Origin: Novipirellula caenicola
GTDB lineage: Bacteria; Planctomycetota; Planctomycetia; Pirellulales; Pirellulaceae
DNA length: 64,000 nucleotides
Direction: 5' to 3'
Assembly (NCBI RefSeq): GCF_039545035.1
Contig: NZ_BAABRO010000011.1
Span: forward strand, 235,780 to 299,779
Shown: piece after piece, positions 25,567 through 36,380 of the stretch
Numbering within the stretch: position 1 is the first letter of the stretch
Layout of the letters: every line of letters starts with the position of its first letter
Notes under the pieces: generated by a model
Databases searched by the model: none
What the model saw: only the letters and a program-made list of their open reading frames with translations
What the model was told of the DNA's origin: nothing
Position numbers and translations under genes: made by a program

Positions 25567-28500
25567 TTGTTTGGTGGTGTTTCCAGATTTGCCCTCACAC
25601 GATACTTTTTCTATAGCTTCTTTACCACCTGCGATCACGGTGCCTGCTTGGCTGACGCCGCTGTCACGACCGCCAAGAGTTTGCATGACTTGCCCCGTTT
25701 AATCGACGAGGCGGCGGGGATCGCTGCGCATGTCCAGAAACTTCGCCCTCGAAAACTGGCTTCGGGCAAACCCTCGCGTCGTACGACGAACCTGTCGTTG
25801 GCATTTGACGGCGTTTGGGGCTCAATTCGCGGGCTGCTAGCCGCCGCGATTGCACGCCACAAATCCAATGTGTTGGTGCTGCTTCCCAACGCGGCCGACG
25901 CGGATATCGTCGCCGGCGACGCAATTGCGTTTGGTTTGACCGATTCGATTTCGCTGCCGCTGTCCTCCGGTGGTCAATCCTCGGGCAATCACCATCATCG
26001 CGACGCCGAATTTGCCGAGCGGCTGCAAGTATTGCAGCGACTGCAGGATCGAACCGCCGAAGATCCCCATCCGCTGCTGGTCACTGCGTTCATCGGCGGT
26101 GCGATGCAGCGAGTCCCGTCGCCTGAGCGACTCGATTCGGCAACACGAGTGCTGAAGGTAGGCGAAGAGGTAAATCCCGAGACGATTCGTCGCTGGCTTG
26201 CCGAAGCCGGATTTGCCGCGACCACCGCCGTCCAATTCCCAGGTGAATTTGCCACGCGTGGCGGCATCTTGGACGTCTTTTCGGCCGATCAACCCAATCC
26301 GCTACGGATCGAATGGTTTGGGGACGAGATTGAATCGATCCGCCGCTTCGATCTGGCCAGCCAGCGTAGTATCGAATCGATCCGCGAAGTCGAAATCACC
26401 GCGATCAGCGGCGAAGACATCGAAGAAAAGACCGACGCTGAAACGAATTCGTTTGGGATGCTGGCCGATTACCTGCCCGACGACACCCTCGTCGTGCTGG
26501 TAGATCCTCACGACTGCAAAAAATCTGCCGACGCGATCATTGATCGCTCAGGGGACGATCCTCGTTTTGTCTCGTTTGACGATTTGATGGGCTCGCTGCA
26601 GCGGTTTCCCATCGCGATGGCGAGTTCGTTGAACGAGGCGGTCGACGGCGCCGTCGTCGATTTGCGTTCGTCCAGCGCCGACGGGTTCGCCGTCACGCTG
26701 GACGAAGCTTGTAAGCGAATCGACACGATCGCCGATAACCACGACATCATTCTGGTCGGCGACACTGCCGCCGATAGCGAGCGTTTGTCGGAACTGCTTC
26801 GCGACACCAATGCACAAATGCAAGGCCGTTTGCATTTGACCGTCGCCGAGCTGAGCGGCGGTTTCCGCTTGGCCGACGCCGAGATCTTGGTGTTGACCGG
26901 GGCCGAGCTGTTTCATCGTAGCCCGGTTCGGCGCCGGCAAACGCGAGCACGCAGCAAACCGATTGCGAATCTGTTGCAACTCGAAGTGGGCGATCTGGTC
27001 GTTCATCTCTCGCATGGCATCGGGTTGTATCGCGGTCTACAGCACATTGAAAAAAATGGGCAGCATCTCGAGCATCTGACGATCGAATTCGATGGCGGCA
27101 GCAAAATCTATGTGCCTGCCTCACGAATTGGCTTGGTCCAACGCTACGTCGGCGGCACCAAAACACAGCCGCGGCTTGCCAAAATCGGCAGCCAAGCGTG
27201 GCAACGTCAACGCAAAGCAGCTGAGTCGGCTGTCACCGACATGGCAAGCGAATTGTTGGAAATGCAAGCCGAGCGAACGTCACGCCGTGGGATCGCTTTT
27301 GATTCGGACTCCGCTTGGCAACGCCAATTTGACGCCAGTTTTCCCTACATCGAAACCGACGACCAAGTCACCGCGATCGATGCGGCGAAAATGGATATGG
27401 AGACCCCCAAGCCGATGGATCGGCTGATCTGTGGTGACGTTGGGTTTGGTAAGACCGAAGTGGCGATGCGGGCTGCGTTCAAAGCGGTCACCAGCGGTTT
27501 TCAAGTCGCCGTGCTGGTACCGACCACCGTGCTGGCCGAACAACATTACCACAGTTTTTGCGAACGGATGGCCGAGTTTCCCGTTGAAATCGCAAAGCTG
27601 AGCCGGTTTTGCACCCCGGCTGAACAACGACAAACGGTCAAAGACATTCGCCGCGGCAAAGTCGATATCGTGGTCGGTACCCACCGTTTGGCCAGCAAGG
27701 ATGTTGACTTTGCCAACCTCGGGTTGGTCGTGGTGGACGAAGAACAACGCTTTGGGGTCGCGGTCAAAGAGCGACTCAAAACGCTGCACAGCAACGTCGA
27801 CGTGATGACGCTTTCGGCGACGCCGATTCCGCGAACCCTGCATATGGCGTTGGTCGGTGTCCGAGACATCAGCAACTTGGAAACCCCGCCGGCCGAACGC
27901 ATGGCGGTAGAAACCAAGGTCACCCGTTGGGAAGATCAAATGATTCGCACGGCGATCGTGCGAGAGTTGAATCGCGGCGGCCAGATGTTCTTTATTCACA
28001 ATCGCATCGGTGACATGCACACGGTATCGGAAAAAATCCGCCGCATCGTCCCCGAAGTCCGTATCGGGATCGGTCACGGCCAAATGGGCGAAGGCGAACT
28101 CGAACGCGTGATGGTGGACTTTATCGAGCACAAATTTGACATGCTGTTGGCGACCACGATCGTGGAAAGCGGGATCGATATTCCTAATGCGAATACGATC
28201 TTTATCGACGATGCTGATCGCTACGGCTTAAGCGATCTGCATCAGTTGCGAGGCCGCGTGGGACGCTACAAACATCAAGCCTACGCTTACTTGATGGTCG
28301 CACCCCACAAACATCTCACCCCCGAAGCATCCAAACGGCTTCGTGCGATCGAAGAATTTAGTCACATGGGGGCTGGGTTTGCGATCTCGATGCGCGACCT
28401 TGAAATTCGTGGTGCCGGTAACTTGTTGGGTAGCCAACAAAGTGGACATATCGCCGCGGTGGGTTACGAGATGTATTGCCAGTTGCTCGAAGACGCCGTT

Positions 28501-28968
28501 CGCCAAGCACAGAAGTTACCGCCGAAATTGTCGGCCGATGTTGATATCGATCTGCCGGTCGAGGCCTATTTGCCCGAAGACTATGTGCCGGATTTGCGTC
28601 ATAAGATTGATCTGTACCGCCGCATCGCAAAGATCGAAAATGCGTCGCAGATCAAAGAGGTGCGTACCGAATTGCGGGACCGATTCGGCGCGCTTCCCGA
28701 GCCCGCCAAGCGGATGCTCGAACTTGCCGAGTTGCGACTCGATGCCGCTGCATGGCAAATTGCATCGATCACTTCGGATGCTCGCTTCATCGTGCTGCAC
28801 TACACCGACCGCAAACGGATCGATCAACTGGTGCGACAGAGTTCGATCGCAATCCGTATCGTCGATCAACGCCGCGCCTACATCCCGACCAAAGACTACG
28901 ACATGGAAGTCGACGTGGCAGGAACCAGTTGGCTGCAGCTAGCCCGAGCCGCACTGCATCTCGGCTAA
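25567..28968 (+). CDS. mfd: Transcription-repair coupling factor
   Basis: 1133 residues, close to the family's 1100-1200. A UvrB-like N-terminal module is followed by the CarD-like RNA-polymerase-interaction domain (VGDLVVHLSHGIGLYRG, about 473). Then comes the SF2 translocase with Walker A GDVGFGKTE (about 622-630), VVVDEEQRFGV (about 720-730), SATPIPRT and the TRG region (LVGVRDISNLETPPAER). The C-terminal TRCF domain ends the protein. It removes RNA polymerase stalled at DNA lesions and recruits UvrA. The first 45 codons from TTG 25567 lack resemblance to family N-termini and the gap to the divergent gene is tiny, so a downstream start (TTG 25648 or later) is plausible. Confidence 0.95.
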   Translation: MFGGVSRFALTRYFFYSFFTTCDHGACLADAAVTTAKSLHDLPRLIDEAAGIAAHVQKLRPRKLASGKPSRRTTNLSLAFDGVWGSIRGLLAAAIARHKSNVLVLLPNAADADIVAGDAIAFGLTDSISLPLSSGGQSSGNHHHRDAEFAERLQVLQRLQDRTAEDPHPLLVTAFIGGAMQRVPSPERLDSATRVLKVGEEVNPETIRRWLAEAGFAATTAVQFPGEFATRGGILDVFSADQPNPLRIEWFGDEIESIRRFDLASQRSIESIREVEITAISGEDIEEKTDAETNSFGMLADYLPDDTLVVLVDPHDCKKSADAIIDRSGDDPRFVSFDDLMGSLQRFPIAMASSLNEAVDGAVVDLRSSSADGFAVTLDEACKRIDTIADNHDIILVGDTAADSERLSELLRDTNAQMQGRLHLTVAELSGGFRLADAEILVLTGAELFHRSPVRRRQTRARSKPIANLLQLEVGDLVVHLSHGIGLYRGLQHIEKNGQHLEHLTIEFDGGSKIYVPASRIGLVQRYVGGTKTQPRLAKIGSQAWQRQRKAAESAVTDMASELLEMQAERTSRRGIAFDSDSAWQRQFDASFPYIETDDQVTAIDAAKMDMETPKPMDRLICGDVGFGKTEVAMRAAFKAVTSGFQVAVLVPTTVLAEQHYHSFCERMAEFPVEIAKLSRFCTPAEQRQTVKDIRRGKVDIVVGTHRLASKDVDFANLGLVVVDEEQRFGVAVKERLKTLHSNVDVMTLSATPIPRTLHMALVGVRDISNLETPPAERMAVETKVTRWEDQMIRTAIVRELNRGGQMFFIHNRIGDMHTVSEKIRRIVPEVRIGIGHGQMGEGELERVMVDFIEHKFDMLLATTIVESGIDIPNANTIFIDDADRYGLSDLHQLRGRVGRYKHQAYAYLMVAPHKHLTPEASKRLRAIEEFSHMGAGFAISMRDLEIRGAGNLLGSQQSGHIAAVGYEMYCQLLEDAVRQAQKLPPKLSADVDIDLPVEAYLPEDYVPDLRHKIDLYRRIAKIENASQIKEVRTELRDRFGALPEPAKRMLELAELRLDAAAWQIASITSDARFIVLHYTDRKRIDQLVRQSSIAIRIVDQRRAYIPTKDYDMEVDVAGTSWLQLARAALHLG

Positions 28969-28997
28969 GGTAAACGAACTCGCAGCGAAACTCGTCA

Positions 28998-29116
28998 ACG
29001 GCTTGTTGATTTAGTGAAGTTTCCTGCGGCAAGGGTCGTATGATGGACTTCCTAGTCCGTCAGTGGTGTATTCGACGGACTAGGAAGTCCGTCGTACGAC
29101 TAAATCAACAAGCCGT
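28998..29116 (-). repeat. 119-bp inverted-repeat element, copy 1 (MITE-like)
   Basis: A 17-bp perfect terminal inverted repeat (ACGGCTTGTTGATTTAG at 28998-29014; complement at 29100-29116) encloses a 20-bp inner stem (29042-29061 with 29074-29093, one mismatch). It is in reverse orientation relative to copies 2 and 3 (44752-44870 and 56541-56659), which have the same length. Confidence 0.92.
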
Positions 29117-29177
29117 CAAGCGTTTCGTTGCTTACGGGAATTGTCGGGGACGTCAAATCAGTCACTGACACATTCAC

Positions 29178-29241
29178 TCCCTCCGGTTTTCTCGTGCCGG
29201 AGGCGCCTTCTGTGATCGCCTTGGACTTCAGGCCAAGGATT
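29178..29241. terminator. Hairpins between convergent mfd and desaturase genes
   Basis: Two stem-loops lie here: CTCCGG...CCGGAG, and CCTTGG...CCAAGG directly before the desaturase stop. They are positioned to end transcripts from both sides, but neither has a strong T-run. Confidence 0.35.
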
Positions 29242-29243
29242 AC

Positions 29244-30209
29244 TTACGCATCACGGCCCACGACCTCAGCGGTCGGCTCGGGAAGCTCCACTTGCGGCGT
29301 CTTTGGCTTGTGGCCTTCGCCTGGAACGGGCCCGATTTGGTGAGTGCCCAGCGAGGGAAACAGCGGCGCCAGGACATATTGGCGAAACACAAACCAGAAC
29401 AGATTTCGTTCGTTTAGTCGAGGATTAATTGTCGCCGCGATCGCGGCATGTGCACTTGGTAATTCACTCCAGTGCATTCCGGGGTGATCGTGGTGGGCGG
29501 TGTGGTAGCCATTGTTGAAGAACAGAAAATTGAACCACCATCCGGTGAAATTTCGCGAATGGTCATGTTCGGACCAAGCATCCGTGTGGATATGTTGGAT
29601 GAAATTAAAGAACATGATCACCGTGCTCGACAAAATCGCCGGCAAGATCACCGAGAAGAACCACAAGTACAAACCGAGCCCCGTTTGTTGATTGTGGTAG
29701 AGCACGGCGGCCAATACGCCAAGCCCGACATAACCGCCCATCCAAACGACGTATTGAAAACGGATGCGGGCGTACAATTTGGGTTTGCGGGTTTTGACCT
29801 TTTCGATGTACTCGCGAATCGGAAAGCTTTGAAAATAGCCGGAGACAAACGGATAACTCAGGACGACCCAGATGCTGTGTTTGTTGGTGTAACGCCACGT
29901 CGCCGTCGCATCGCCGGGACGGTTTACGAATTGGTGATGGTTCAAGTTGTGGGTCGGGACCCACATCAGCGTCGGGTAGCCATAGAAAAGGGTCAGGATA
30001 TGGCCAAAGAAATGATTCCAACGCGGCGATTTGAAAGTGGCGCGATGATTGTGATTATGAGAGATCGTCCCACACGCAATCGCCAGATAGCAGCTGATTG
30101 GACTCAAATAAATCACCCAACTCGGATCGCTGTACTGAATCACCACCAAGGTAATGGCGAGAGCGACCCATAAAACCGATCGAAAATCGGCGTGGTTGTG
30201 TAGTGACAT
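29244..30209 (-). CDS. Membrane fatty acid desaturase
   Basis: 321 residues with several membrane segments and the three His boxes of the di-iron desaturase family: SHNHNH (about 50-55), THNLNHHQF (about 86-94) and YHTAHHDHPG (about 235), plus QHIHTD. The enzyme inserts a double bond into an acyl chain at the membrane using ferredoxin or cytochrome b5 electrons. GGAGG upstream of ATG 30209 (about 10-base spacing) fits the start. A Pro/Glu-rich tail ends the protein. It is divergent from the DinB gene. Hydroxylases and beta-carotene-type enzymes share the boxes, so the exact substrate is open. Confidence 0.88.
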   Translation of the reverse strand: MSLHNHADFRSVLWVALAITLVVIQYSDPSWVIYLSPISCYLAIACGTISHNHNHRATFKSPRWNHFFGHILTLFYGYPTLMWVPTHNLNHHQFVNRPGDATATWRYTNKHSIWVVLSYPFVSGYFQSFPIREYIEKVKTRKPKLYARIRFQYVVWMGGYVGLGVLAAVLYHNQQTGLGLYLWFFSVILPAILSSTVIMFFNFIQHIHTDAWSEHDHSRNFTGWWFNFLFFNNGYHTAHHDHPGMHWSELPSAHAAIAATINPRLNERNLFWFVFRQYVLAPLFPSLGTHQIGPVPGEGHKPKTPQVELPEPTAEVVGRDA

Positions 30210-30533
30210 CGTAGCGATCCCTCCGTTGAACGTGGGCTGCAGAGAATGGACACGCTATGAATCAAAGTTTTGGCTGCGGACAACGCGAACGTACGGGGGA
30301 TCAACCCTGTCACATTGGGCAAGTCTGTTCAAATCAAAGTGTGAACCTGCGGCACAGACTAGGGCAACCTTGGCAGATGTCAATCGACGATTTTGCAATT
30401 GATGTCCGGCGAAGACGTTCGTCAATCGTGTTCAAATTGTTCTTGGGGTTCAGTATGATGTCATCAGCATCGCCAAAACCGATTCTTTTTGCTTTCAACC
30501 ACGTTTGACTCTAACTTCACAGAGACACTCGTT
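30210..30533. other. Intergenic region between divergent desaturase and DinB genes
   Basis: About 320 bases, no gene. TTCAAA (-35-like), 17 bases and TATGAT (-10-like) lie about 80 bases upstream of the DinB start; this is a weak promoter guess. Confidence 0.35.
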
Positions 30534-31616
30534 ATGCCGGGATTAATGGACGATCTTTACGCCTACAACGATTGGGCAAACGACAAGGTGATTGCACTTT
30601 GCAGCGACCTTTCCGATGCACAGCTTGATAGTCCACGTCAGATGGGGTTTGGATCCCTTCGCGCGACGCTGTTTCATATTCTGACCGCCGAAGTGATTTG
30701 GATGGAACGGTGGCAGGGTGTACCGTGGCGGCCGTTTCCCAAAGATCCCGAGGGAATGTCCGTCGCGGCGATCGCAGACGCACTAAAACAGGTCGCTCAG
30801 CAGCGACGCGAACTGATCGACGCCGAACGTGCGAGCCGCTGGAGCCGCCGTGTTCAGTATCGCGATAGCAAACAAACGCCCTATGACCATTGCTTGAGCG
30901 ATTTGTTACTTCACGTCGTCAATCATGGTGTTCATCACCGGGCCCAAGCGCTGAACTACCTGAAACAGTTCGATCGTACCGTGGTCGCCGGAATTGATTA
31001 TCTGTTCTATCGACTTTCCAAACATGCCGTGGCTCAAAGCCCCGAAGCAGAGGCAAGTTTACGAGCCTATGGCTTAGAGGTTTCTGAGCCTAGCGACAAG
31101 GGATGTCCGTGGGACGCCCAGTGGAATACTCGCCTATTTCAATACAACGACTGGGCAACTCAAAAGGTGTTGGAATTTGCGGCATCGCTAACCGATGAAC
31201 AGCTCGATCGTGATTTCGTGATCGGCCCAGGTTCGATTCGCAAGACGCTTTTGCACCTGATGGATGCCGAGGCATGGTGGATCACGAATTGGAACGAAGG
31301 GCCTCGGCCGTTTCCCCACACTCCCGAAAGCACAAGCGTGGCGGAGTTAAGTAAAACATGGCCTGAATTCATCTCGCAGCGGAACGCGTTTATCGCCACG
31401 GTCGATGACAACGAGGCGCAGCGAGTGGTCGAGATCGCCGCCGGTGGTCCCCACACGCGTTTTCGTGTCGGAGAATCCATCCCGCATCTCGCTTTGCACG
31501 GCACCCATCACCGTGCTCAATTGATCAACATGTTCCGTCATGTCGGTGCGGCATGGACCAACATTGATCTGTTGTACGCGATCGATGATCTTGCCGAACC
31601 AACCGTCAAGCAATGA
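30534..31616 (+). CDS. Tandem DinB-family protein (two domains)
   Basis: 360 residues from ATG 30534 (the TTG-open frame extends 15 codons upstream). Two DinB-like four-helix bundles follow one another. Domain 1 has [31 protein letters not shown] and [13 protein letters not shown]. Domain 2 has [30 protein letters not shown] and [13 protein letters not shown]. In each, one His in the second helix and the HH of the third form the usual metal triad. DinB proteins are damage-inducible metal proteins, and related thiol transferases use bacillithiol or mycothiol. A duplicated form in one chain is less common. It overlaps the 3' end of the convergent DUF1501 gene by 11 bases. Confidence 0.85.
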   Translation: MPGLMDDLYAYNDWANDKVIALCSDLSDAQLDSPRQMGFGSLRATLFHILTAEVIWMERWQGVPWRPFPKDPEGMSVAAIADALKQVAQQRRELIDAERASRWSRRVQYRDSKQTPYDHCLSDLLLHVVNHGVHHRAQALNYLKQFDRTVVAGIDYLFYRLSKHAVAQSPEAEASLRAYGLEVSEPSDKGCPWDAQWNTRLFQYNDWATQKVLEFAASLTDEQLDRDFVIGPGSIRKTLLHLMDAEAWWITNWNEGPRPFPHTPESTSVAELSKTWPEFISQRNAFIATVDDNEAQRVVEIAAGGPHTRFRVGESIPHLALHGTHHRAQLINMFRHVGAAWTNIDLLYAIDDLAEPTVKQ

Positions 31617-33036
31617 TGTCGTCGAGTACATGACCGTGAACGTCGGTCAATCGGAAACGTCGACCCTGGTATTTGTAGGTTAGTCGTTCGTGGTCGATGC
31701 CCATGAGATGCAAAAGCGTGGCGTTGAAATCATGCACGTGAACGCCGTTTTCGACGACGTTGTAGCCGAATTCATCGGTTGCCCCATACGTGATTCCTGG
31801 TTTGATGCCGCCGCCAGCCAACCACGTGGTAAAGCAGCGGGGATGATGGTCTCGGCCATAGTTGTCGTGGGTCAGTACGCCTTGGGTGTACGAGGTGCGA
31901 CCGAACTCGCCGCCCCAAATCACCAGCGTATCGTCGAGCAGTCCGAGCCGTTTTAGGTCCTTCACCAAGGCAGCAGATGCTTGATCGGTTTCCGTAGCTT
32001 GGTCCTTGATTTGTTTCGGCAGGTTCGAGTGTTGATCCCAGCCCTGATGGTACAACTGGATGAATCGCACGTCACGTTGGGCTAGACGTCTTGCCAACAA
32101 ACAGTTCGCCGCAAACGTGCCCGGTTTCTTGGCGTCTTCGCCATAAAGTTCAAACGTCGATTCGGGCTCATCCGAAAAATCGGCGGCATCGGGCACGCTG
32201 GTTTGCATTCGAAACGCCATTTCATACTGCGAGATTCGCGATTCGATTTCGGGATCCAATTCCTTCTCGAATTGGTGTTGGTTTAGCGTTTTAATCGCAT
32301 CCAATTGGGCGCGGCGACGGGACGAGGGAATGCCGGACGGATTCGATAAATACAGCACAGGGTCGCTACCGCCGCGAAATTGGACGCCTTGGTATTTGGA
32401 ATCCAAAAATCCATTGCCCCACAAACGCGCGTACAGCGGTTGGCCGCCCTGATTGGCCGAGACCAACACGATGAACGCGGGCAAGTCCTCGTTCTCGCTG
32501 CCTAATCCGTAGGACAGCCACGATCCGAGCGATGGCCGGCCTGCGATTTGAGAACCGGTTTGAAACATCGTGATCGCCGGGTCATGGTTGATCGCCTCGG
32601 TATGCATCGACTTGACGAAGCAGACGTCATCCACGATATCACGATGATAGGGCAGCAGATCGCTCAGCCAAGCACCACTTTCGCCGTGCTGAGAAAACTT
32701 GAAATGAGATCCCGCAATCGGCAGCGACGATTGGTTGACGGACATTCCCGTTAACCGCTGTTGACCACGGACTTCGGCCGGCAATTCCTGGCCATTCATT
32801 TTATTGAGCAGCGGTTTGTAATCGAACAAATCCTGCTGCGCGGGTCCGCCCGATTGAAACAGATAGATGATCCGCTTCGCTTTGGGGGCAAAGTGGGGGC
32901 CGGTCGCACCGCGATGCGGCGCGGCGGTCGCAAGCGTCTCACGGCCTAACAAACTCGCCAACGCCGCCACCCCGACTCCGGTGCAGCTGTGCTTGAAAAA
33001 ATGACGCCGGTTCACGGCCAAGGGATCCAGTGACAT
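31606..33036 (-). CDS. Tat-exported DUF1501 protein (sulfatase-like fold)
   Basis: 476 residues from ATG 33036. The N-terminus [10 protein letters not shown] followed by a short hydrophobic stretch is a twin-arginine signal. The body holds blocks of the DUF1501 family, which is related to the alkaline phosphatase/sulfatase fold: [55 protein letters not shown] and HDYNGRDHHP-like segments near the C-terminus. It starts 4 bases after the stop of the cytochrome-c-like gene, so they are one operon. This pairing is a hallmark of Planctomycetes; the catalytic role is unknown and thought to involve polysaccharide degradation. Confidence 0.9.
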   Translation of the reverse strand: MSLDPLAVNRRHFFKHSCTGVGVAALASLLGRETLATAAPHRGATGPHFAPKAKRIIYLFQSGGPAQQDLFDYKPLLNKMNGQELPAEVRGQQRLTGMSVNQSSLPIAGSHFKFSQHGESGAWLSDLLPYHRDIVDDVCFVKSMHTEAINHDPAITMFQTGSQIAGRPSLGSWLSYGLGSENEDLPAFIVLVSANQGGQPLYARLWGNGFLDSKYQGVQFRGGSDPVLYLSNPSGIPSSRRRAQLDAIKTLNQHQFEKELDPEIESRISQYEMAFRMQTSVPDAADFSDEPESTFELYGEDAKKPGTFAANCLLARRLAQRDVRFIQLYHQGWDQHSNLPKQIKDQATETDQASAALVKDLKRLGLLDDTLVIWGGEFGRTSYTQGVLTHDNYGRDHHPRCFTTWLAGGGIKPGITYGATDEFGYNVVENGVHVHDFNATLLHLMGIDHERLTYKYQGRRFRLTDVHGHVLDDIIA

Positions 33037-33040
33037 GGCT

Positions 33041-36000
33041 TTATCGTTTCCAAATGGTGGCATCGAGGTTTAAGATTGCCTGACATACGTTTGTCAGCGC
33101 GGCGAGTTGAATGGGGGCGACGTCGTTCGCCAGTTTGGCTTCACCCACCGACAACAATTCCGTCGCGGCCGACGGGTTTTCGCGGTAAAACTGCTGCTCG
33201 TCCGCGTACAGTTTCTGTAAAATCGTTCGCTCGAGAGCATCCGGTTCGCGTCCCGTCAATCTCAGGAACGCCGTGTCTAGTGGAGCGTCGGCGTGGTCTT
33301 TGAGCAGCCGCTGAGCCAACACTCGCGATGCTTCGATGAACTGGATGTCGTTCAGCAGTACCAGTGCTTGTAGCGGCGTATTGGTTCGCGAACGTTTTAC
33401 CGTACACACTTCGCGGGTGGTCGTGTCGAACGCCATCATGTTCGGCAGCGGAGCAGTTCGTTTCCAAACCGAGTACAGCGAGCGGCGGTACAGTGCCTTG
33501 CCAACGGATTGTTGGTACGGCGGCGACATGCCATTGGATTCTTTCCAAAGATCCACGCCGGGTTGATACGGTGATACCGGAGGCCCGCCAAGTTCGTCGT
33601 TCAGTAACCCCGAAGCGGTTAACGCTAGATCGCGAATCTGTTCGGCTGCCAAGCGATGGGACGGTCCGCGGGCTAGAAATTGGTTCGTTGGATCCGCTTC
33701 GATCTGCACCGGCGCGGCAGCCGAATCCTGGCGATAGGTGGCCGAGAGTACAATGTTTTTGCAAAATCGTTTGACATCCCATCCATGCTCGATGAAGTCA
33801 CGTGCGAGCCAATCGAGCAGTTTGGGATGCGTCGGCAAATCGCCCTGGGAACCAAAGTTCTCGGGCGTCCGCACCAGTGGGGCTGTGAAGAAATTGCCCC
33901 ACAATCGGTTGACCGCCACGCGTGCCGTGAGCGGATGTTTGGGGTCGGTTACCCAGCGGGCCAATCCCAAGCGGTTCCGTGGGGCATGCTCAGGAAACGC
34001 CAGCGGAATCCCGGAAAGTGTTTCTCGGGTGACTCGCGTTTCATCGGTTTGCGGCGCATCATACTCGCCACGGGCAAGCACGTATGCCGCTCGCGGTTCA
34101 TCGGTTTCTTCCATGATGGGAATTTCATTCATGACCTCTTCAGCCATCACAAACGCCTTGCGAGCATCGGTCAACGATTGCATTGCCGCGCGGGTCGCTT
34201 CGTCAATCGCGGACGCATAGTACTGAAAACTTGGTTTGTCGCGGTCGGTTTTGTCGTTTTGTCCAGCCAGAGTTTGCATTTCCAATTCCGTCAAGGCACG
34301 GTCGTAAATGCGGACATCATCGATCAAACCACCGTCCAAACCACGAGCTCGAAATCGTTGGCCGACAACAAATTCGCCGCCGTGGTCGACGATTACGTTG
34401 CAGCTTTTCTTCAAGCGGTCACGTACGATCGTGGTCTGCAGCGGTTGACCGTTGAGGTATAGCTTCAGTCCCGCCGCAGTCGACGATCCATCGTAGGTGG
34501 CGGTAACTTGGTGCCAAACATCCTGCGGGATTGGATCGACCGTGCGGACGCTGATCGCATTTCCTGGCCAAACTCGCGCCATCCTCGATTCGAGGTGACC
34601 GTTTTCAATCGTCAAATCCCAGCCGTTGTATCCGCAATCGGTACCGCGAGTGTGATGGGCGATCAAGCTCCGCAGCGGGCTGCGTTTCGTCTCACGCATC
34701 GTCACGATCACCGACATTGGCAACCAGCGATCAAACGGAGTGATCCCGTGCGTTGTCACCCCACGCTCGCCATCGAGTTTCAGTGCCCGTCGCGGCGGTG
34801 GCGTTTTGGTATCCTGGGTGTCCGCGGCCAAATGCGGATCGAGACGGGCGACTGGTGCATCGTGGACCTCGACCAATTCCGGCATCGTGGTCCAGGCTCG
34901 GTCCAACTGCGATGGGTGATAGATGGTTTTGAGCGAGTTGTCGAAGTCGCGGTCAAAGGATAGGGCCAACCGAAGATCAGGAATCTGAAGCCGCTCGATC
35001 GACTCGGGCATCCATGATTCCCAGCGACTGCGTGCTTCGGCGAGTGAACGTTGGTACGCTTGCTCGGCCTCAGCCAAGTTGCGTTTCGTGGCCTCAAACG
35101 CTAACTGCTGTTCATCCGTTGGCAACAGCAGCGAAGGGCACGGAACTTTTTCAGTGCGGTCATACACCCCGCTTTCATCAATCGAATTGAAGAAAGCCGA
35201 CATCGAATAGTAGTCACGCATCGGGATCGGATCGTACTTGTGGTCGTGGCATCGGCAACACTCCATCGTCAATCCTAGTACCGCGGTGCCGAAGGTATGA
35301 ACGCGATCGGCAACGTTTTCGATTCGCCATTCTTCAAACACCGCACCGCCCTCGTTGTTCAGCCGGTGAATGCGATTAAACGCCGTGGCGACCCGTTGTT
35401 GGCGAGTGGGATTTTCAAGCAGATCGCCGGCAATTTGCCATGTCAAAAATTGGTCGTAAGGAAGGTTCTCGTTGAATGCTTGGACCACCCAATCGCGATA
35501 AGGCCACTGCGTATTGAGTTTGTCCGATTGGTAACCGTAGGAATCGGCATAGCGAGCGGCATCAAGCCACGCGACTGCCATGTGCTCGCCAAATGCCGGC
35601 GAATTCAATAGCGATTCGCTGGCGTCTTCGTACGCTTGTTCACCCGATGTTTGCAACGCGGCTTGAAAATCGGTGATTTGCTCGGCCGTTGGCGGCAGCC
35701 CTGTCAAATCAAACGTGACCCGTCGCAGCCAACGCAGCGGTGTCGCTTCGGGGCTAGGCGCCATGTGCTCACTTTCCAAGCGGGCCAAGACAAACCGGTC
35801 CAACGTTTCTCGGCACCAACCCGCTTCGGCTACCTCAGGAACGTCTACCGCATCCGGCAACAGCTCGAACGCCCAGTGACGATCGTACGCAGCGCCCTGC
35901 TCGATCCAAATTTGGATCGTCGCTTTTTCTTGTTCCGTCAACTCGATCTTCGATCCCGGCGGCGGCATCAACATGTCGGGATCATCGCTGGTAATCCGGT

Positions 36001-36223
36001 CGACAAGGTCGCCTGATTCGATCACGTCGATCGCTTGGTCGCGGGAATCCAACCGCAAACCCGCCTCACGCGTGTTGGCGTCGGGGCCGTGACAAAAATA
36101 GCATTTGTCCGACAGGATAGGACGGATGTCGCGGTTGAAATCGAGCTCTTTTGCCGATAGGCCGGGGGCCGCTAAGACGACCGATAAGCCGCTCAGCAAC
36201 GTGAAAAGTGCGGTGCGTAACAT
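33041..36223 (-). CDS. Planctomycete cytochrome c (PSD1) protein with DUF1549, LamG and DUF1553 domains
   Basis: 1060 residues. A signal peptide (about 1-24) is followed by a cytochrome-c-like haem site CYFCHGPD (Cys41, Cys44, His45). Then come DUF1549 (about 145-350, with [14 protein letters not shown]), a concanavalin/LamG-like sandwich (about 480-640) and DUF1553 (about 740-1010, with [20 protein letters not shown] and [12 protein letters not shown]). Such proteins are exported and presumed to bring electrons or oxidise a polysaccharide-derived compound next to the DUF1501 partner. No Shine-Dalgarno is evident before ATG 36223. Divergent from it is a PAS-AraC regulator. Confidence 0.92.
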   Translation of the reverse strand: MLRTALFTLLSGLSVVLAAPGLSAKELDFNRDIRPILSDKCYFCHGPDANTREAGLRLDSRDQAIDVIESGDLVDRITSDDPDMLMPPPGSKIELTEQEKATIQIWIEQGAAYDRHWAFELLPDAVDVPEVAEAGWCRETLDRFVLARLESEHMAPSPEATPLRWLRRVTFDLTGLPPTAEQITDFQAALQTSGEQAYEDASESLLNSPAFGEHMAVAWLDAARYADSYGYQSDKLNTQWPYRDWVVQAFNENLPYDQFLTWQIAGDLLENPTRQQRVATAFNRIHRLNNEGGAVFEEWRIENVADRVHTFGTAVLGLTMECCRCHDHKYDPIPMRDYYSMSAFFNSIDESGVYDRTEKVPCPSLLLPTDEQQLAFEATKRNLAEAEQAYQRSLAEARSRWESWMPESIERLQIPDLRLALSFDRDFDNSLKTIYHPSQLDRAWTTMPELVEVHDAPVARLDPHLAADTQDTKTPPPRRALKLDGERGVTTHGITPFDRWLPMSVIVTMRETKRSPLRSLIAHHTRGTDCGYNGWDLTIENGHLESRMARVWPGNAISVRTVDPIPQDVWHQVTATYDGSSTAAGLKLYLNGQPLQTTIVRDRLKKSCNVIVDHGGEFVVGQRFRARGLDGGLIDDVRIYDRALTELEMQTLAGQNDKTDRDKPSFQYYASAIDEATRAAMQSLTDARKAFVMAEEVMNEIPIMEETDEPRAAYVLARGEYDAPQTDETRVTRETLSGIPLAFPEHAPRNRLGLARWVTDPKHPLTARVAVNRLWGNFFTAPLVRTPENFGSQGDLPTHPKLLDWLARDFIEHGWDVKRFCKNIVLSATYRQDSAAAPVQIEADPTNQFLARGPSHRLAAEQIRDLALTASGLLNDELGGPPVSPYQPGVDLWKESNGMSPPYQQSVGKALYRRSLYSVWKRTAPLPNMMAFDTTTREVCTVKRSRTNTPLQALVLLNDIQFIEASRVLAQRLLKDHADAPLDTAFLRLTGREPDALERTILQKLYADEQQFYRENPSAATELLSVGEAKLANDVAPIQLAALTNVCQAILNLDATIWKR

Positions 36224-36344
36224 CAGGGGCGGAGCACTCGTGATAGGACGAAGATGGAATTCAAACCAACGTTTTTGATAGCGTCGAGGCGAGGTTTCGG
36301 CTCATTCACGCTGCTTCATTCTGGTCTTCCCAACACGAATTGTC

Positions 36345-36374
36345 TTGCACGCCAGACTCAATCTTGTGTAAAAT
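36345..36374 (+). promoter_or_regulatory. Candidate promoter for the PAS-AraC gene (leaderless)
   Basis: TTGCAC (36345-36350), 18 bases, TAAAAT (36369-36374). The expected start of transcription falls about at the A of ATG 36381, so the mRNA would have no leader. No ribosome site is visible. Confidence 0.5.
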
Positions 36375-36380
36375 TAAGCC

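Noticed and set aside
27280..28131. 283-codon minus-strand frame inside mfd
   Set aside because: Antisense shadow of the Mfd translocase domain.
28998..29116. Intrinsic terminator of mfd
   Set aside because: The same 119-bp sequence occurs twice elsewhere with no T-run and with conserved ends, so it is a dispersed element first.
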